Assembly: GCA_010671965.1 (NCBI GenBank)
Contig: JAAHIC010000103.1
Span: 1-9,891, forward strand
DNA length: 9,891 nt
Reading direction: 5' to 3'
Origin: Leptolyngbya sp. SIO4C5
GTDB lineage: Bacteria > Cyanobacteriota > Cyanobacteriia > Phormidesmidales > Phormidesmidaceae
Of this stretch, positions 1-6,052 are shown piece after piece. The notes beneath the pieces are model-generated. The model saw only the letters and a program-made list of their open reading frames with translations, had not been told where the DNA came from and searched no databases. How positions within the stretch are numbered: the first letter of the stretch is position 1; every line of letters starts with the position of its first letter. Both the position numbers and the translations under genes were made by a program.

Positions 1-66
1 GAGACCATCCAACTCGATCGCCTCAATCACTTTTTGCCGGAAGTCTTCGCTGTAGGGTCGAGCCAT
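1..66 (-). mobile_element. IS630-family transposase, N-terminal fragment (cut by window edge)
   Basis: Reading the minus strand from the ATG at 66-64 gives 22 open codons to the window edge, beginning MARPYSEDFRQKVIEAIE. This resembles the start of IS630/Tc1-mariner-type transposases, whose N-terminal helix-turn-helix typically opens with a Tyr-Ser-x-Asp-(Phe/Leu)-Arg-x-Lys-Val pattern. The enzyme would bind the element ends and insert at TA dinucleotides. Only the first part of the DNA-binding domain is visible, so I cannot tell whether the copy is intact. The terminal inverted repeat should lie upstream of this start, somewhere between about 67 and 147, but I could not delimit it because the other end is outside the window. 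Family assignment rests on a short but characteristic stretch. Confidence 0.7.
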
Positions 67-147
67 TGTCAAGTAACCGTATCAACTTATTCCAGTCTAC
101 GTCCTAACCTGATTGACTACAGCTATAAGACTTTAGAGAAGAAATGT

Positions 148-303
148 ATGGAATTTTATGCCGAAAAGATTCTGCAGCAGTTTGATCCAGACTTCTTTGA
201 TGAAGCTGACAATGTCAAGGAGTTTGAAAATTTAACGCTAGGGAAAGCTCCCACTCCAGAAAAAATCAAGCAAATGAGAGAGCGGTGGCAGAGTCAGGCG
301 TAG
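148..303 (+). CDS. Small hypothetical protein or 3' remnant of a gene
   Basis: A 51-residue product starts at the ATG at 148, with a purine-rich AGAGAAG about 6 bases upstream, and stops at TAG 301-303. It is charged and probably helical, with a Phe/Asp/Glu-rich first half (around FDPDFFDEAD) and a basic C-terminus (EKIKQMRERW). I do not recognise the family. The same frame stays open back to 34, but that part overlaps the opposite-strand transposase start, so the longer version is not credible. Its position between a transposase end and urtD suggests either a small accessory gene or the tail of a gene truncated by the insertion. It converges with urtD, leaving a 45-base gap. It is not a piece of urtE: no Walker A or ABC signature occurs in any frame here. 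Confidence 0.4.
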   Translation: MEFYAEKILQQFDPDFFDEADNVKEFENLTLGKAPTPEKIKQMRERWQSQA

Positions 304-322
304 GATAGCAAACAGCAGAACC

Positions 323-364
323 GGAAGAGGACGCAGCCATAGAAAGCCCTAAAAGTCCTCTTCC
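323..364 (-). terminator. Inverted repeat spanning the urtD stop codon, possible terminator
   Basis: GGAAGAGGAC (323-332) and GTCCTCTTCC (355-364) form a perfect 10-bp inverted repeat with a 22-base loop. The right arm lies inside the last codons of urtD (Glu-Glu-Asp) and the left arm is 3' of the stop. In the minus-strand transcript it would form a stable stem after urtD. The bases following it are only moderately U-rich, so it is not a textbook intrinsic terminator. As the ORF at 148-303 converges on urtD, the stem could also act on plus-strand transcripts or protect the mRNA 3' end. Confidence 0.45.
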
Positions 365-1101
365 TGTGCCCCTAAGTAAACCTCGATAACGCGCGGGTTA
401 TTCTGCACTTCGCTCATGGTGCCTTCGCAAAGGACGCTGCCTTCATGCAGCACCGTCACCTGCCGCGCAATCTGCCGCACAAACTCCATGTCGTGTTCAA
501 TTACCACAATGGAATGACTCTGAGCCAGCGACAGCAGCAGCTCGCCCGTTTTCTCTGTTTCCTCGTCCGTTAGCCCTGCCACCGGTTCATCCACCAGCAG
601 TAAATCCGGCGACTGGGCCACCAGCATCCCAATTTCTAGCCACTGCTTTTCGCCGTGAGACAGCAGCGCCGCTGGAATATCTGCCTTCGTTTCTAAGCCA
701 ATCGTTTCCAGCAGTCCCCCCACCGTCCGCCGCTCAGCGCTGGGGGTTTTCTTAAACAGAGTGGCAAAGACGTTCTTGTTGCGGTTGCTCGAGAGTTCCA
801 AGTTTTCACGCGGCGTCAGATTGAGGTAGACCCGGGGAGTCTGAAACTTGCGGCCAATACCCAGACGGGAAATTTCGTGTTCTGCCCGTTTGCTGAGGTC
901 TTTGCCCTTGAAGCGAGCAGTCCCCTCTGTTGGCTGCACTTTGCCCGTAATTACGTCAAGAAAAGTGGTTTTGCCAGCCCCGTTAGGGCCAATAATTACC
1001 CGCAGTTCGCCCTCATTCATGTTGAAATTGAGGTTGTTGAGGGCTTTGAAGCCGTCAAAGCTGACGGTGACGTTTTCAATGTCTAAAATCTTCGCGCTCA
1101 C
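349..1101 (-). CDS. urtD: Urea ABC transporter ATP-binding protein UrtD
   Basis: The 250-residue product is one of two cytoplasmic ATPases (UrtD and UrtE) that power the high-affinity urea importer, and it belongs to the branched-chain amino-acid (LivG-like) class. All nucleotide-binding motifs are visible: Walker A GPNGAGKT at residues 38-45, Q-loop Gln87 in RKFQTPRVY, signature LSHGEKQ at about 147-153, Walker B LLLVDEP at 167-173, and H-loop His203 in IEHDM. The variant signature with HGEKQ and the C-terminal NPRVIEVYLG are characteristic of UrtD. Length is normal. The start is GTG at 1101; no upstream in-frame ATG exists and the Shine-Dalgarno sequence is weak, so translation may be partly coupled to urtC, which ends 36 bases upstream. 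It is last in the urtABCD run; urtE does not follow. Confidence 0.96.
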   Translation of the reverse strand: MSAKILDIENVTVSFDGFKALNNLNFNMNEGELRVIIGPNGAGKTTFLDVITGKVQPTEGTARFKGKDLSKRAEHEISRLGIGRKFQTPRVYLNLTPRENLELSSNRNKNVFATLFKKTPSAERRTVGGLLETIGLETKADIPAALLSHGEKQWLEIGMLVAQSPDLLLVDEPVAGLTDEETEKTGELLLSLAQSHSIVVIEHDMEFVRQIARQVTVLHEGSVLCEGTMSEVQNNPRVIEVYLGAQEEDF

Positions 1102-1137
1102 GGTTTTGCCTGTCGTAAATGAATCGCTGATCAGGGA

Positions 1138-2313
1138 CTAACGTTTATCGATCGCCTCGCGTCTTTCTTCCCGCACGTCCGGATCCAGCTCTAGCAGCGG
1201 CGGTGTTACCACCAACCGGGAAGGGCCAAGCCAGGTGCGCAGGCGATCGCCAAACTGCGATCGCAGCCAGCCAACAATACCGTCTGGCAGCGCCGTTACC
1301 ACCAGTAAGAACAACGCCCCTTGAAAGAACAGCCAGACTTCAGGGAAACTTTCGCTGAGCAAGGTTCGCGCCCAGTTCACGAGCACCGCCCCTAGAATTG
1401 CCCCGACCAGAGTGGCCCGTCCGCCTACCGCAACCCAAATCACCATCTCAATTGAGAAGGCAATATCCATATACTGAGGTGAGACAATCCCTGACTGCAC
1501 CGTATAGAGAGCACCTGCAATGCCGGCGATCGCCCCTGACACCGCAAACACCAGCACCTTAAAGGCTGTCGGATCATAGCCCGAAAAACGAACCCGGTTC
1601 TCATCATCCCGAATCGCTACTAACATGCGGCCAAAGCGCCCGCTCGTTAACCAGCGACAAAGAGCATAAATCAAAGCCAAAAACACAACGGTCAGGACGT
1701 AGAAAGCAAGCTGCATCCCTTCGCCACCCACCTGATTACCCAGAAAAGTGCTGGTATCGGTTTTAAGACCATTGGTGCCATTGATTAGCTTTTGCTGGCC
1801 GTTGAAGAAATTGAAAAAGACCACCAGCGCCGCCTGGGTCAAAATTGAGAAGTAAACCCCACGAATGCGGTTGCGAAAGACCAGATAGCCGAGCAGCCCT
1901 GCCACCAAGCTCGGAATCAGAACAACTGCCAGCAGCGTCAGGGGTAGTGAATAGAACGGTTGCCAAAACCAGGGCAGTTCCATCACCCCATAAAGGCTAA
2001 AAAAGTCTGGGATCTGGCCTTCCCCTAGCATGTTCAACTGCAGGTGCATGGCGAAGGCATAGCCGCCTAAGGCAAAGAAAATGCCGTGTCCCAAACTCAG
2101 CAGCCCGGTAAAGCCCCAGATCAAGTCAATCCCTAAAGCTACAATCGCCAGGGCCAAAAAACGACCCAGCAGTCCTAACCGAAAGCCCGAAACAGCAGCA
2201 GGGACAATCAAAATTAAAATCAGGGCGATCGCTACCACAATGCCCGCTTCTATCAGCAAGCGGCGCTTAGCAAATTTTCCTTTTTTAGGTCGCGTCAACG
2301 TGTCGTTTGCCAT
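1138..2313 (-). CDS. urtC: Urea ABC transporter permease UrtC
   Basis: This 391-residue inner-membrane protein is the LivM-like half of the urea translocation channel and pairs with UrtB. After a basic cytoplasmic N-terminus (about residues 1-20) it has a series of hydrophobic segments: 23-43, 50-66, 72-90, about 120-145, 155-170, 200-220, 250-275, 290-315 and 325-345. Conserved landmarks include GFTGLLSLGHGIFFALGGY (68-85) and the ATPase-contacting loop near AIRDDENRVRFSGYD (233-247), an EAA-like motif. A charged tail follows (365-391). The ATG at 2313 is preceded by AGGGGA whose first bases belong to the urtB stop codon, so the two genes are tightly coupled (8-base gap). Three HIP1 octamers lie in the coding sequence at 1243, 1257 and 1526, and another at 2225. 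Confidence 0.96.
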   Translation of the reverse strand: MANDTLTRPKKGKFAKRRLLIEAGIVVAIALILILIVPAAVSGFRLGLLGRFLALAIVALGIDLIWGFTGLLSLGHGIFFALGGYAFAMHLQLNMLGEGQIPDFFSLYGVMELPWFWQPFYSLPLTLLAVVLIPSLVAGLLGYLVFRNRIRGVYFSILTQAALVVFFNFFNGQQKLINGTNGLKTDTSTFLGNQVGGEGMQLAFYVLTVVFLALIYALCRWLTSGRFGRMLVAIRDDENRVRFSGYDPTAFKVLVFAVSGAIAGIAGALYTVQSGIVSPQYMDIAFSIEMVIWVAVGGRATLVGAILGAVLVNWARTLLSESFPEVWLFFQGALFLLVVTALPDGIVGWLRSQFGDRLRTWLGPSRLVVTPPLLELDPDVREERREAIDKR

Positions 2314-2317
2314 TGTG

Positions 2318-2324
2318 TCCCCTA
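2318..2324 (-). promoter_or_regulatory. urtC ribosome binding site fused to the urtB stop codon
   Basis: On the minus strand the urtB stop TAG runs directly into GGGGA, giving TAGGGGA, with four bases before the urtC ATG. The stop codon supplies part of the Shine-Dalgarno sequence. Ribosomes terminating on urtB would therefore sit on the urtC start region, which favours equal production of the two permease subunits. Confidence 0.7.
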
Positions 2325-3509
2325 TGCCTCAACTGTGCGTCCCTTCTGGGGGAATATGCCGGCGGGCTTGACCTGCAGAAAGGCAATAATTAGGGCAAAC
2401 ACCATTACCTTAGCCATGCTAGTTGTGGCAAAGAAGGTAAAGAAAGCCACCAGCGGCTGTAGCGCTTCAATCGGCATCAGCATGAGGGCCAGAGTACCGG
2501 AGCCGACCAAATACGTAATAATGCCAATCACCATAGCCGCCACAATGCTGCCCACCAACTTGCCAACGCCGCCGACTACCACCACCATAAAGGCGTCAAC
2601 GATGTAGTTAGACCCCAAGTTTGGCCCCACTGAACCCAGCAGCGTTACCGCGCAGCCCGCAATGCCCGCCAATCCGGAGCCAAGGGCAAAGGTAAGCGCA
2701 TCTACCCGCTCGGTAGGAATGCCCAGACAGGCGCTCATGCTGCGGTTTTGCGTGACAGAACGAATACGCAAACCCCAGGCAGAGCGCTGCAGGAACCAAT
2801 ACACGCCCACCAGACAAACAATTGTCAACGCAATAATGAACAGCCGCGCATAGGGAAACTGTAGCGTCGTTCCCAAGGCCAAACCGCCCCGCAGCCAGAC
2901 AGGAGGCGTTACGTCCACATTGCGAGCGCTGAACCAGGGGCGAGTCAGGGCAGTGGCGGCATTTTGATTGATTAAAATACCCGCCACTAGAGCGATCGCG
3001 GCTGAAAGCACCAGCAAGGCCGCCGACATCCAGCCCGCTATTTGCCGTTGACTGCGCTGCAGCCCCCAGCGCCCACCCCAAAATAGCAGGCAGAAAAGCA
3101 CTAGCCCCACAATCATGGCCCAGTTCACGCTGCGGACAAACTGGCGCAGAATGAGACTAACGCCCCAAGTGGCGAGCAGCGTTTCTAAAGGGCGGCCATA
3201 GAGATAGCGAATCACGCCGCGTTCTAAAGCCAACCCCACTAGGGCAGCGACTAGAAATGACAGGGGCAAAGCCGCAAATATATAAAAATTCAGGGCTGAC
3301 TCCCCTAGGGTTCTGAAGCCATTTTGCACCACGTAGGTGGTATAGGCTCCCAACATCATTAGCTCACCATGAGCCAGATTGATCACGCCCATCAGGCCAA
3401 ACACGATAGCTAGACCCAGTGCCACAATTAGCAGTACCGCGCCGATGCTAATACCGTTAAACAGGCCGCCAATTAAACCTTCAATCAACACAATCTTCAA
3501 CCTAGTCAA
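2322..3509 (-). CDS. urtB: Urea ABC transporter permease UrtB
   Basis: The LivH-like permease subunit of the urea importer is up to 395 residues long. Landmarks: FNGISIGAVLLIVALGLAI (17-35), the highly conserved GVINLAHGELMMLGAY (41-56), a large hydrophobic and loop insertion around 133-200, and the EAA-like loop GLRIRSVTQNRSMSACLGI (246-264), followed by helices at about 270-295, 303-335, 337-362 and 366-385. The farthest start is TTG at 3509. A better start may be GTG at 3491, six codons in, which has AGG 9 bases upstream and places the protein start closer to the N-terminus I recall for cyanobacterial UrtB. Length from GTG would be 389. It lies 344 bases after urtA, separated by a hairpin, while urtC follows almost immediately. 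One HIP1 site is at 2992. Confidence 0.95.
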   Translation of the reverse strand: MTRLKIVLIEGLIGGLFNGISIGAVLLIVALGLAIVFGLMGVINLAHGELMMLGAYTTYVVQNGFRTLGESALNFYIFAALPLSFLVAALVGLALERGVIRYLYGRPLETLLATWGVSLILRQFVRSVNWAMIVGLVLFCLLFWGGRWGLQRSQRQIAGWMSAALLVLSAAIALVAGILINQNAATALTRPWFSARNVDVTPPVWLRGGLALGTTLQFPYARLFIIALTIVCLVGVYWFLQRSAWGLRIRSVTQNRSMSACLGIPTERVDALTFALGSGLAGIAGCAVTLLGSVGPNLGSNYIVDAFMVVVVGGVGKLVGSIVAAMVIGIITYLVGSGTLALMLMPIEALQPLVAFFTFFATTSMAKVMVFALIIAFLQVKPAGIFPQKGRTVEA

Positions 3510-3853
3510 CTATTTGGGCAGGAAACACTGAACTACGAGGGTTGCGCCCACTCCCTAGAAAACATCTAGTCTGCAGCACTTATGGGTTTAGCCAAGCCGA
3601 CAGCAATTCGTTAACCCCATCGTCATACCCTGCGCTATCCCCAACGGTCAAGCCAATGCAATACCGCTCAGGCAGGCAGATTCTATCTAAAGCCAGAGGT
3701 CAAAAAGGTTCAACATAAACAGCCAAAAATCACGCCTGTCTCTTCAACCAAAATTTAGCGTTCTTAAAAAGAAAGGAAGCTTAGACGCAAACCTGATAGG
3801 CAGTTTCTAAGCTTCTTATACGCCGTTATGCTGAACTACTTAACGAAGCAGCG
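3510..3853. other. Long intergenic region between urtA and urtB
   Basis: This 344-base stretch contains no convincing gene in any frame. Its urtA-proximal end holds the stem-loop at 3776-3815. The rest (3510-3765) is of mixed composition. On the minus strand I see weak promoter-like pairs, such as TTGAAC with TAGATA 18 bases on, or TTGACC with TATGAC 18 bases on, but no GTA-N8-TAC NtcA site. The gap is remarkable because the other urt gene spacings here are 8 and 36 bases. It could be a long leader for urtBCD, a site of RNA processing, or could carry a small RNA. Confidence 0.6.
3766..3815 (-). terminator. Stem-loop plus T-rich tail after urtA (terminator or attenuator)
   Basis: GAAGCTTAGA (3776-3785) and TCTAAGCTTC (3806-3815) are perfect 10-bp inverted repeats with a 20-base loop. 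Read on the minus strand, the stem is followed at once by CTTTCTTTTT (3775-3766), the arrangement of an intrinsic terminator. It begins 38 bases after the urtA stop. Because urtBCD lie downstream with no strong promoter that I can see, partial read-through is the likely purpose: it would leave many urtA-only transcripts and fewer full-length ones. The stem is AT-rich apart from AAGCTT, consistent with incomplete termination. Confidence 0.65.
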
Positions 3854-5173
3854 CTATGCGCCCTCGGTTTCGTACTTGCCACCCTTTTCTGGGTCAGACC
3901 AATCACAGGCAAAGCCTTTGGTATCAGGTACGTACTGGTTCCAGGGCACTGGATCAATTGGGCCTTCCGTAGACCAAACAATATCAAACAGACCATCATC
4001 TCGGACTTCCCCAATCCGTACTGTCTTCGATAAGTGGTGGTTGGGATTCATGGTGACTAGACCTTCAGGAGCTTCCAAGGTCTGACCATAAGCGGCCTCC
4101 CGTACTGCCGGAATATCGGTAGTACCTGCGGATTCAACCGCCTGCTTCCAAATGTAGACCATGATGTAGGCCGCTTCCATCGGATCGTTGGTGACGCGAT
4201 CGTCGCCGTACTCGGCCTGGAAGTCAGCAACCCATTGGGTATTCTGCGGGTTATCCACCGTCATGAAGTAGTTCCAGGCCGCATAGTGGCCTAGCAAGAA
4301 CTCTTTACCAATCTGACGCACTTCTTCCTCAGCAATGCTGACAGACATCACCGGATACTTGTCAGGAGTCAGACCCGCCCCCTGAAGCTGCTTAAAGAAG
4401 GCCACGTTGCTATCACCATTGAGGCTATTAAAGATGACGCCGCCGTCGGGCAGAGCCGCTTTAATCTTGGTGATAATAGGCGTTACCTCGGTGTTGCCCA
4501 GGGGCAGATAGTCCTCACCGACAACCTCACCGCCCAGCGCTTTCACCTGCTCCTGAATAATGGTGTTAGCAGTACGAGGGAAAACATAGTCGGAGCCAAC
4601 TAAGAAAAACTGCTCTCCCTTATTTTCCATCAACCATTCCACTGCAGGCTCAATCTGCTGGTTAGGAGCCGCGCCAGTGTAGAAGATGTTTTGCGAACAC
4701 TCTTGGCCTTCGTACTGTACCGGGTACCACAGCAAATGCTGCTTAGTTTCAAACACGGGCAGTACAGCTTTGCGGCTAGCCGAAGTCCAGCAGCCAAAGA
4801 CGGTAGCTACGTTGTCCTGATCGATTAGCTTCTCGGCCTTTTCTGCAAAGGTAGGCCAGTCAGAGGCACCGTCTTCCACAATGGCTTCAATCTGCCTGCC
4901 AAGCACACCGCCTGCTTCATTGATTTCCTGAATCGCTAGCTGCTCAGCTTCAACTACGGTGGTTTCACTGATCGCCATTGTGCCGCTGAGGGAGTGTAGA
5001 ATCCCCACCTTAATGGTTTCGCCCGCATCCGCGTCGGCTGACTGCTCAGCGCCGGGAGTTGCCTCCTCTGAAGCTGTCTCGGAACCACTCCCACAAGCCT
5101 TGAGCAGAATACTTGTACCTAGCGTGGCAGAACCGTAGAGTAAAAACTTTCTTCTATTGAAATTTGCCGCCAT
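3854..5173 (-). CDS. urtA: Urea ABC transporter substrate-binding lipoprotein UrtA
   Basis: The periplasmic urea receptor of the importer is 439 residues from the ATG at 5173. It belongs to the type I periplasmic binding proteins (AmiC/LivJ-like). The N-terminus has a twin-arginine-like motif NRRKFLL (6-12) and a lipobox ending LLKAC, with Cys27 as the predicted lipid anchor, then an acidic Ser/Glu/Ala linker (28-52). The mature domain begins at IKVGILHSLSGTMA (54-67). Family landmarks include VFGCWTSASRKAVLPVFE (125-142), LLWYPVQYEG (148-157), GSDYVFPRT (193-201), NSLNGDSNVAF (249-259) and the C-terminal FACDWSDPEKGG (421-432). This start is chosen over TTG at 5224 because it carries AAGGG 6 bases upstream and places the signal peptide at the start. 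It is transcribed from an NtcA-type promoter and followed by a stem-loop. Confidence 0.97.
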   Translation of the reverse strand: MAANFNRRKFLLYGSATLGTSILLKACGSGSETASEEATPGAEQSADADAGETIKVGILHSLSGTMAISETTVVEAEQLAIQEINEAGGVLGRQIEAIVEDGASDWPTFAEKAEKLIDQDNVATVFGCWTSASRKAVLPVFETKQHLLWYPVQYEGQECSQNIFYTGAAPNQQIEPAVEWLMENKGEQFFLVGSDYVFPRTANTIIQEQVKALGGEVVGEDYLPLGNTEVTPIITKIKAALPDGGVIFNSLNGDSNVAFFKQLQGAGLTPDKYPVMSVSIAEEEVRQIGKEFLLGHYAAWNYFMTVDNPQNTQWVADFQAEYGDDRVTNDPMEAAYIMVYIWKQAVESAGTTDIPAVREAAYGQTLEAPEGLVTMNPNHHLSKTVRIGEVRDDGLFDIVWSTEGPIDPVPWNQYVPDTKGFACDWSDPEKGGKYETEGA

Positions 5174-5179
5174 GTTTGA

Positions 5180-5184
5180 CCCTT
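5180..5184 (-). promoter_or_regulatory. urtA ribosome binding site
   Basis: AAGGG on the minus strand ends 6 bases before the ATG at 5173. A second purine tract GAGGAG (5192-5187) lies slightly upstream. This decides the urtA start in favour of 5173 over the upstream TTG, which has no such sequence. Confidence 0.7.
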
Positions 5185-5233
5185 CACTCCTCTGACTTAA
5201 CCAGCTTTTAAATGCAAGCCGCAACGGTAAGTG

Positions 5234-5275
5234 ATATTAGAGTTAGCTGAGCCGAACAATTGTGCTCCCTGATAC
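5234..5275 (-). promoter_or_regulatory. NtcA-type class II promoter of urtA
   Basis: On the minus strand GTA-N8-CAC (5275-5262) is followed after exactly 22 bases (5261-5240) by TAATAT (5239-5234). The canonical class II NtcA-activated promoter is GTA-N8-TAC, 22-23 bp, TAN3T, with the site replacing the -35 box. Here one half-site base differs (CAC for TAC), and the outer bases make TGT-N10-ACA. Expected transcription start is near 5227, giving a leader of about 54 bases before urtA. NtcA, the global nitrogen regulator sensing 2-oxoglutarate, is known to activate urt genes in cyanobacteria, so site, spacing and target agree. Confidence 0.75.
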
Positions 5276-5319
5276 AAAAAGGCAGCGGCATAAGTCTTTC
5301 TGTCTTATTGGCAACTGCC
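5276..5319 (-). terminator. Possible intrinsic terminator of ureEFG
   Basis: On the minus strand GGCAG (5319-5315) pairs with CTGCC (5285-5281), and inside it ATAAG (5308-5304) pairs with CTTAT (5294-5290). TTTTT (5280-5276) follows at once. It lies about 90 bases after the ureG stop and directly in front of the urtA NtcA site. The stem is interrupted by an asymmetric internal loop, so it may be weak. If real, it insulates urtA from ureEFG transcription. Confidence 0.4.
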
Positions 5320-5365
5320 TACAGCAGGAAAAAACACGGACAGTTACCCTCACGGGAGGGATTTT

Positions 5366-5384
5366 CGATCGCGATCGCGATCGC
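5366..5384. repeat. Tandem overlapping HIP1 repeats
   Basis: Two complete GCGATCGC octamers (5371-5378 and 5377-5384) overlap by two bases, and a third lacks only its first base (from 5366). HIP1 is the abundant palindrome of many cyanobacterial genomes. This one is intergenic, between ureG and the urtA promoter, whereas most others in the window lie within genes. Confidence 0.9.
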
Positions 5385-5406
5385 TATAAACTTGAGCGCA
5401 CATTAT

Positions 5407-6036
5407 TTAAGCTGATGAATCGGCAGATTCCGCCGCTTCGATAAAACCGTGAAACTGAATGAATTCCATAATTATCTCCAATCCTTGACCCAGCTTAAGA
5501 TTTGTGAATACAAACGGGCGATCGCCCCGCATTTTCTGAGCGTCTCGTTCCATCACCCCCAAATCTGCGCCTACCATCGGGGCTAGATCAATCTTGTTGA
5601 TTACTAGCAGGTCGGACTTGGTGATCCCCGGCCCCCCTTTACGGGGAATTTTCTCGCCTGCCGCCACGTCAATCACGTAGAGGGTCAAATCCACCAGTTC
5701 TGGGCTGAAGGTAGAGGCTAAATTATCACCGCCGCTTTCCACAAAAATCAGGTCTAAAGGCTGAAACCGCGCCTCTAACTCCTCAATCGCCACTAGGTTA
5801 ATTGACGCATCTTCTCGAATCGCCGTATGGGGACAGCCTCCTGTCTCTACCCCCACAATCCGATCGCCCTCTAGCGCCTGGCTCCGCACCAAAAACTGAG
5901 CGTCTTCCTGAGTGTAGATATCGTTAGTCACTACGGCAATCTGATAGCGATCGCGCATCGCCTTGCACAGCGCGTCTACCAAAGCCGTTTTGCCAGAGCC
6001 AACCGGGCCAGCAATGCCCACGCGAAAAGGGGTCAT
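5407..6036 (-). CDS. ureG: Urease accessory GTPase UreG
   Basis: The 209-residue SIMIBI-class GTPase carries nickel and drives GTP-dependent maturation of urease in complex with UreF (and UreD/UreH). Visible motifs: P-loop GPVGSGKT at 10-17, the invariant Cys-Pro-His metal-binding triad at 68-70 ([16 protein letters not shown]), the switch ESGGDN at 100-105, and guanine-specificity NKID at 147-150. Length is typical. The ATG at 6036 is chosen because it puts the P-loop at its usual position; the frame is open 33 codons further upstream, but that stretch overlaps the ureF end. It lies 16 bases after ureF with no clear Shine-Dalgarno sequence, suggesting translational coupling. HIP1 octamers are at 5518 and 5947. 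Confidence 0.97.
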   Translation of the reverse strand: MTPFRVGIAGPVGSGKTALVDALCKAMRDRYQIAVVTNDIYTQEDAQFLVRSQALEGDRIVGVETGGCPHTAIREDASINLVAIEELEARFQPLDLIFVESGGDNLASTFSPELVDLTLYVIDVAAGEKIPRKGGPGITKSDLLVINKIDLAPMVGADLGVMERDAQKMRGDRPFVFTNLKLGQGLEIIMEFIQFHGFIEAAESADSSA

Positions 6037-6052
6037 GAGTGTCTGATTTTGA

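Noticed and set aside
34..147. Upstream extension of the small ORF at 148-303
   Set aside because: This part overlaps the opposite-strand transposase start, and its frame openness is most likely accidental.
848..1141. Plus-strand ORFs opposite the urtD start
   Set aside because: They are complement-strand shadows of the Walker A region of urtD, without family resemblance.
2608..3081. 157-residue minus-strand ORF within urtB
   Set aside because: It is an out-of-frame shadow of urtB, which has clear family motifs in the main frame.
5227..5240. GTA-N8-TAG as a second NtcA site before urtA
   Set aside because: It overlaps the predicted -10 box and start point, has no correctly spaced -10 of its own, and deviates in one half-site. 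The site at 5262-5275 has the right spacing.
5347..5360. CCCTC-ACGG-GAGGG hairpin with ATTTTC after it on the plus strand
   Set aside because: The stem is only 5 bp, and there is no plus-strand gene upstream for it to terminate.
5262..5444. Plus-strand 60-residue ORF across the urtA upstream region
   Set aside because: It starts with GTG inside the NtcA site, its Asp-Arg repeats come from the HIP1 tract, and its end overlaps ureG on the other strand.
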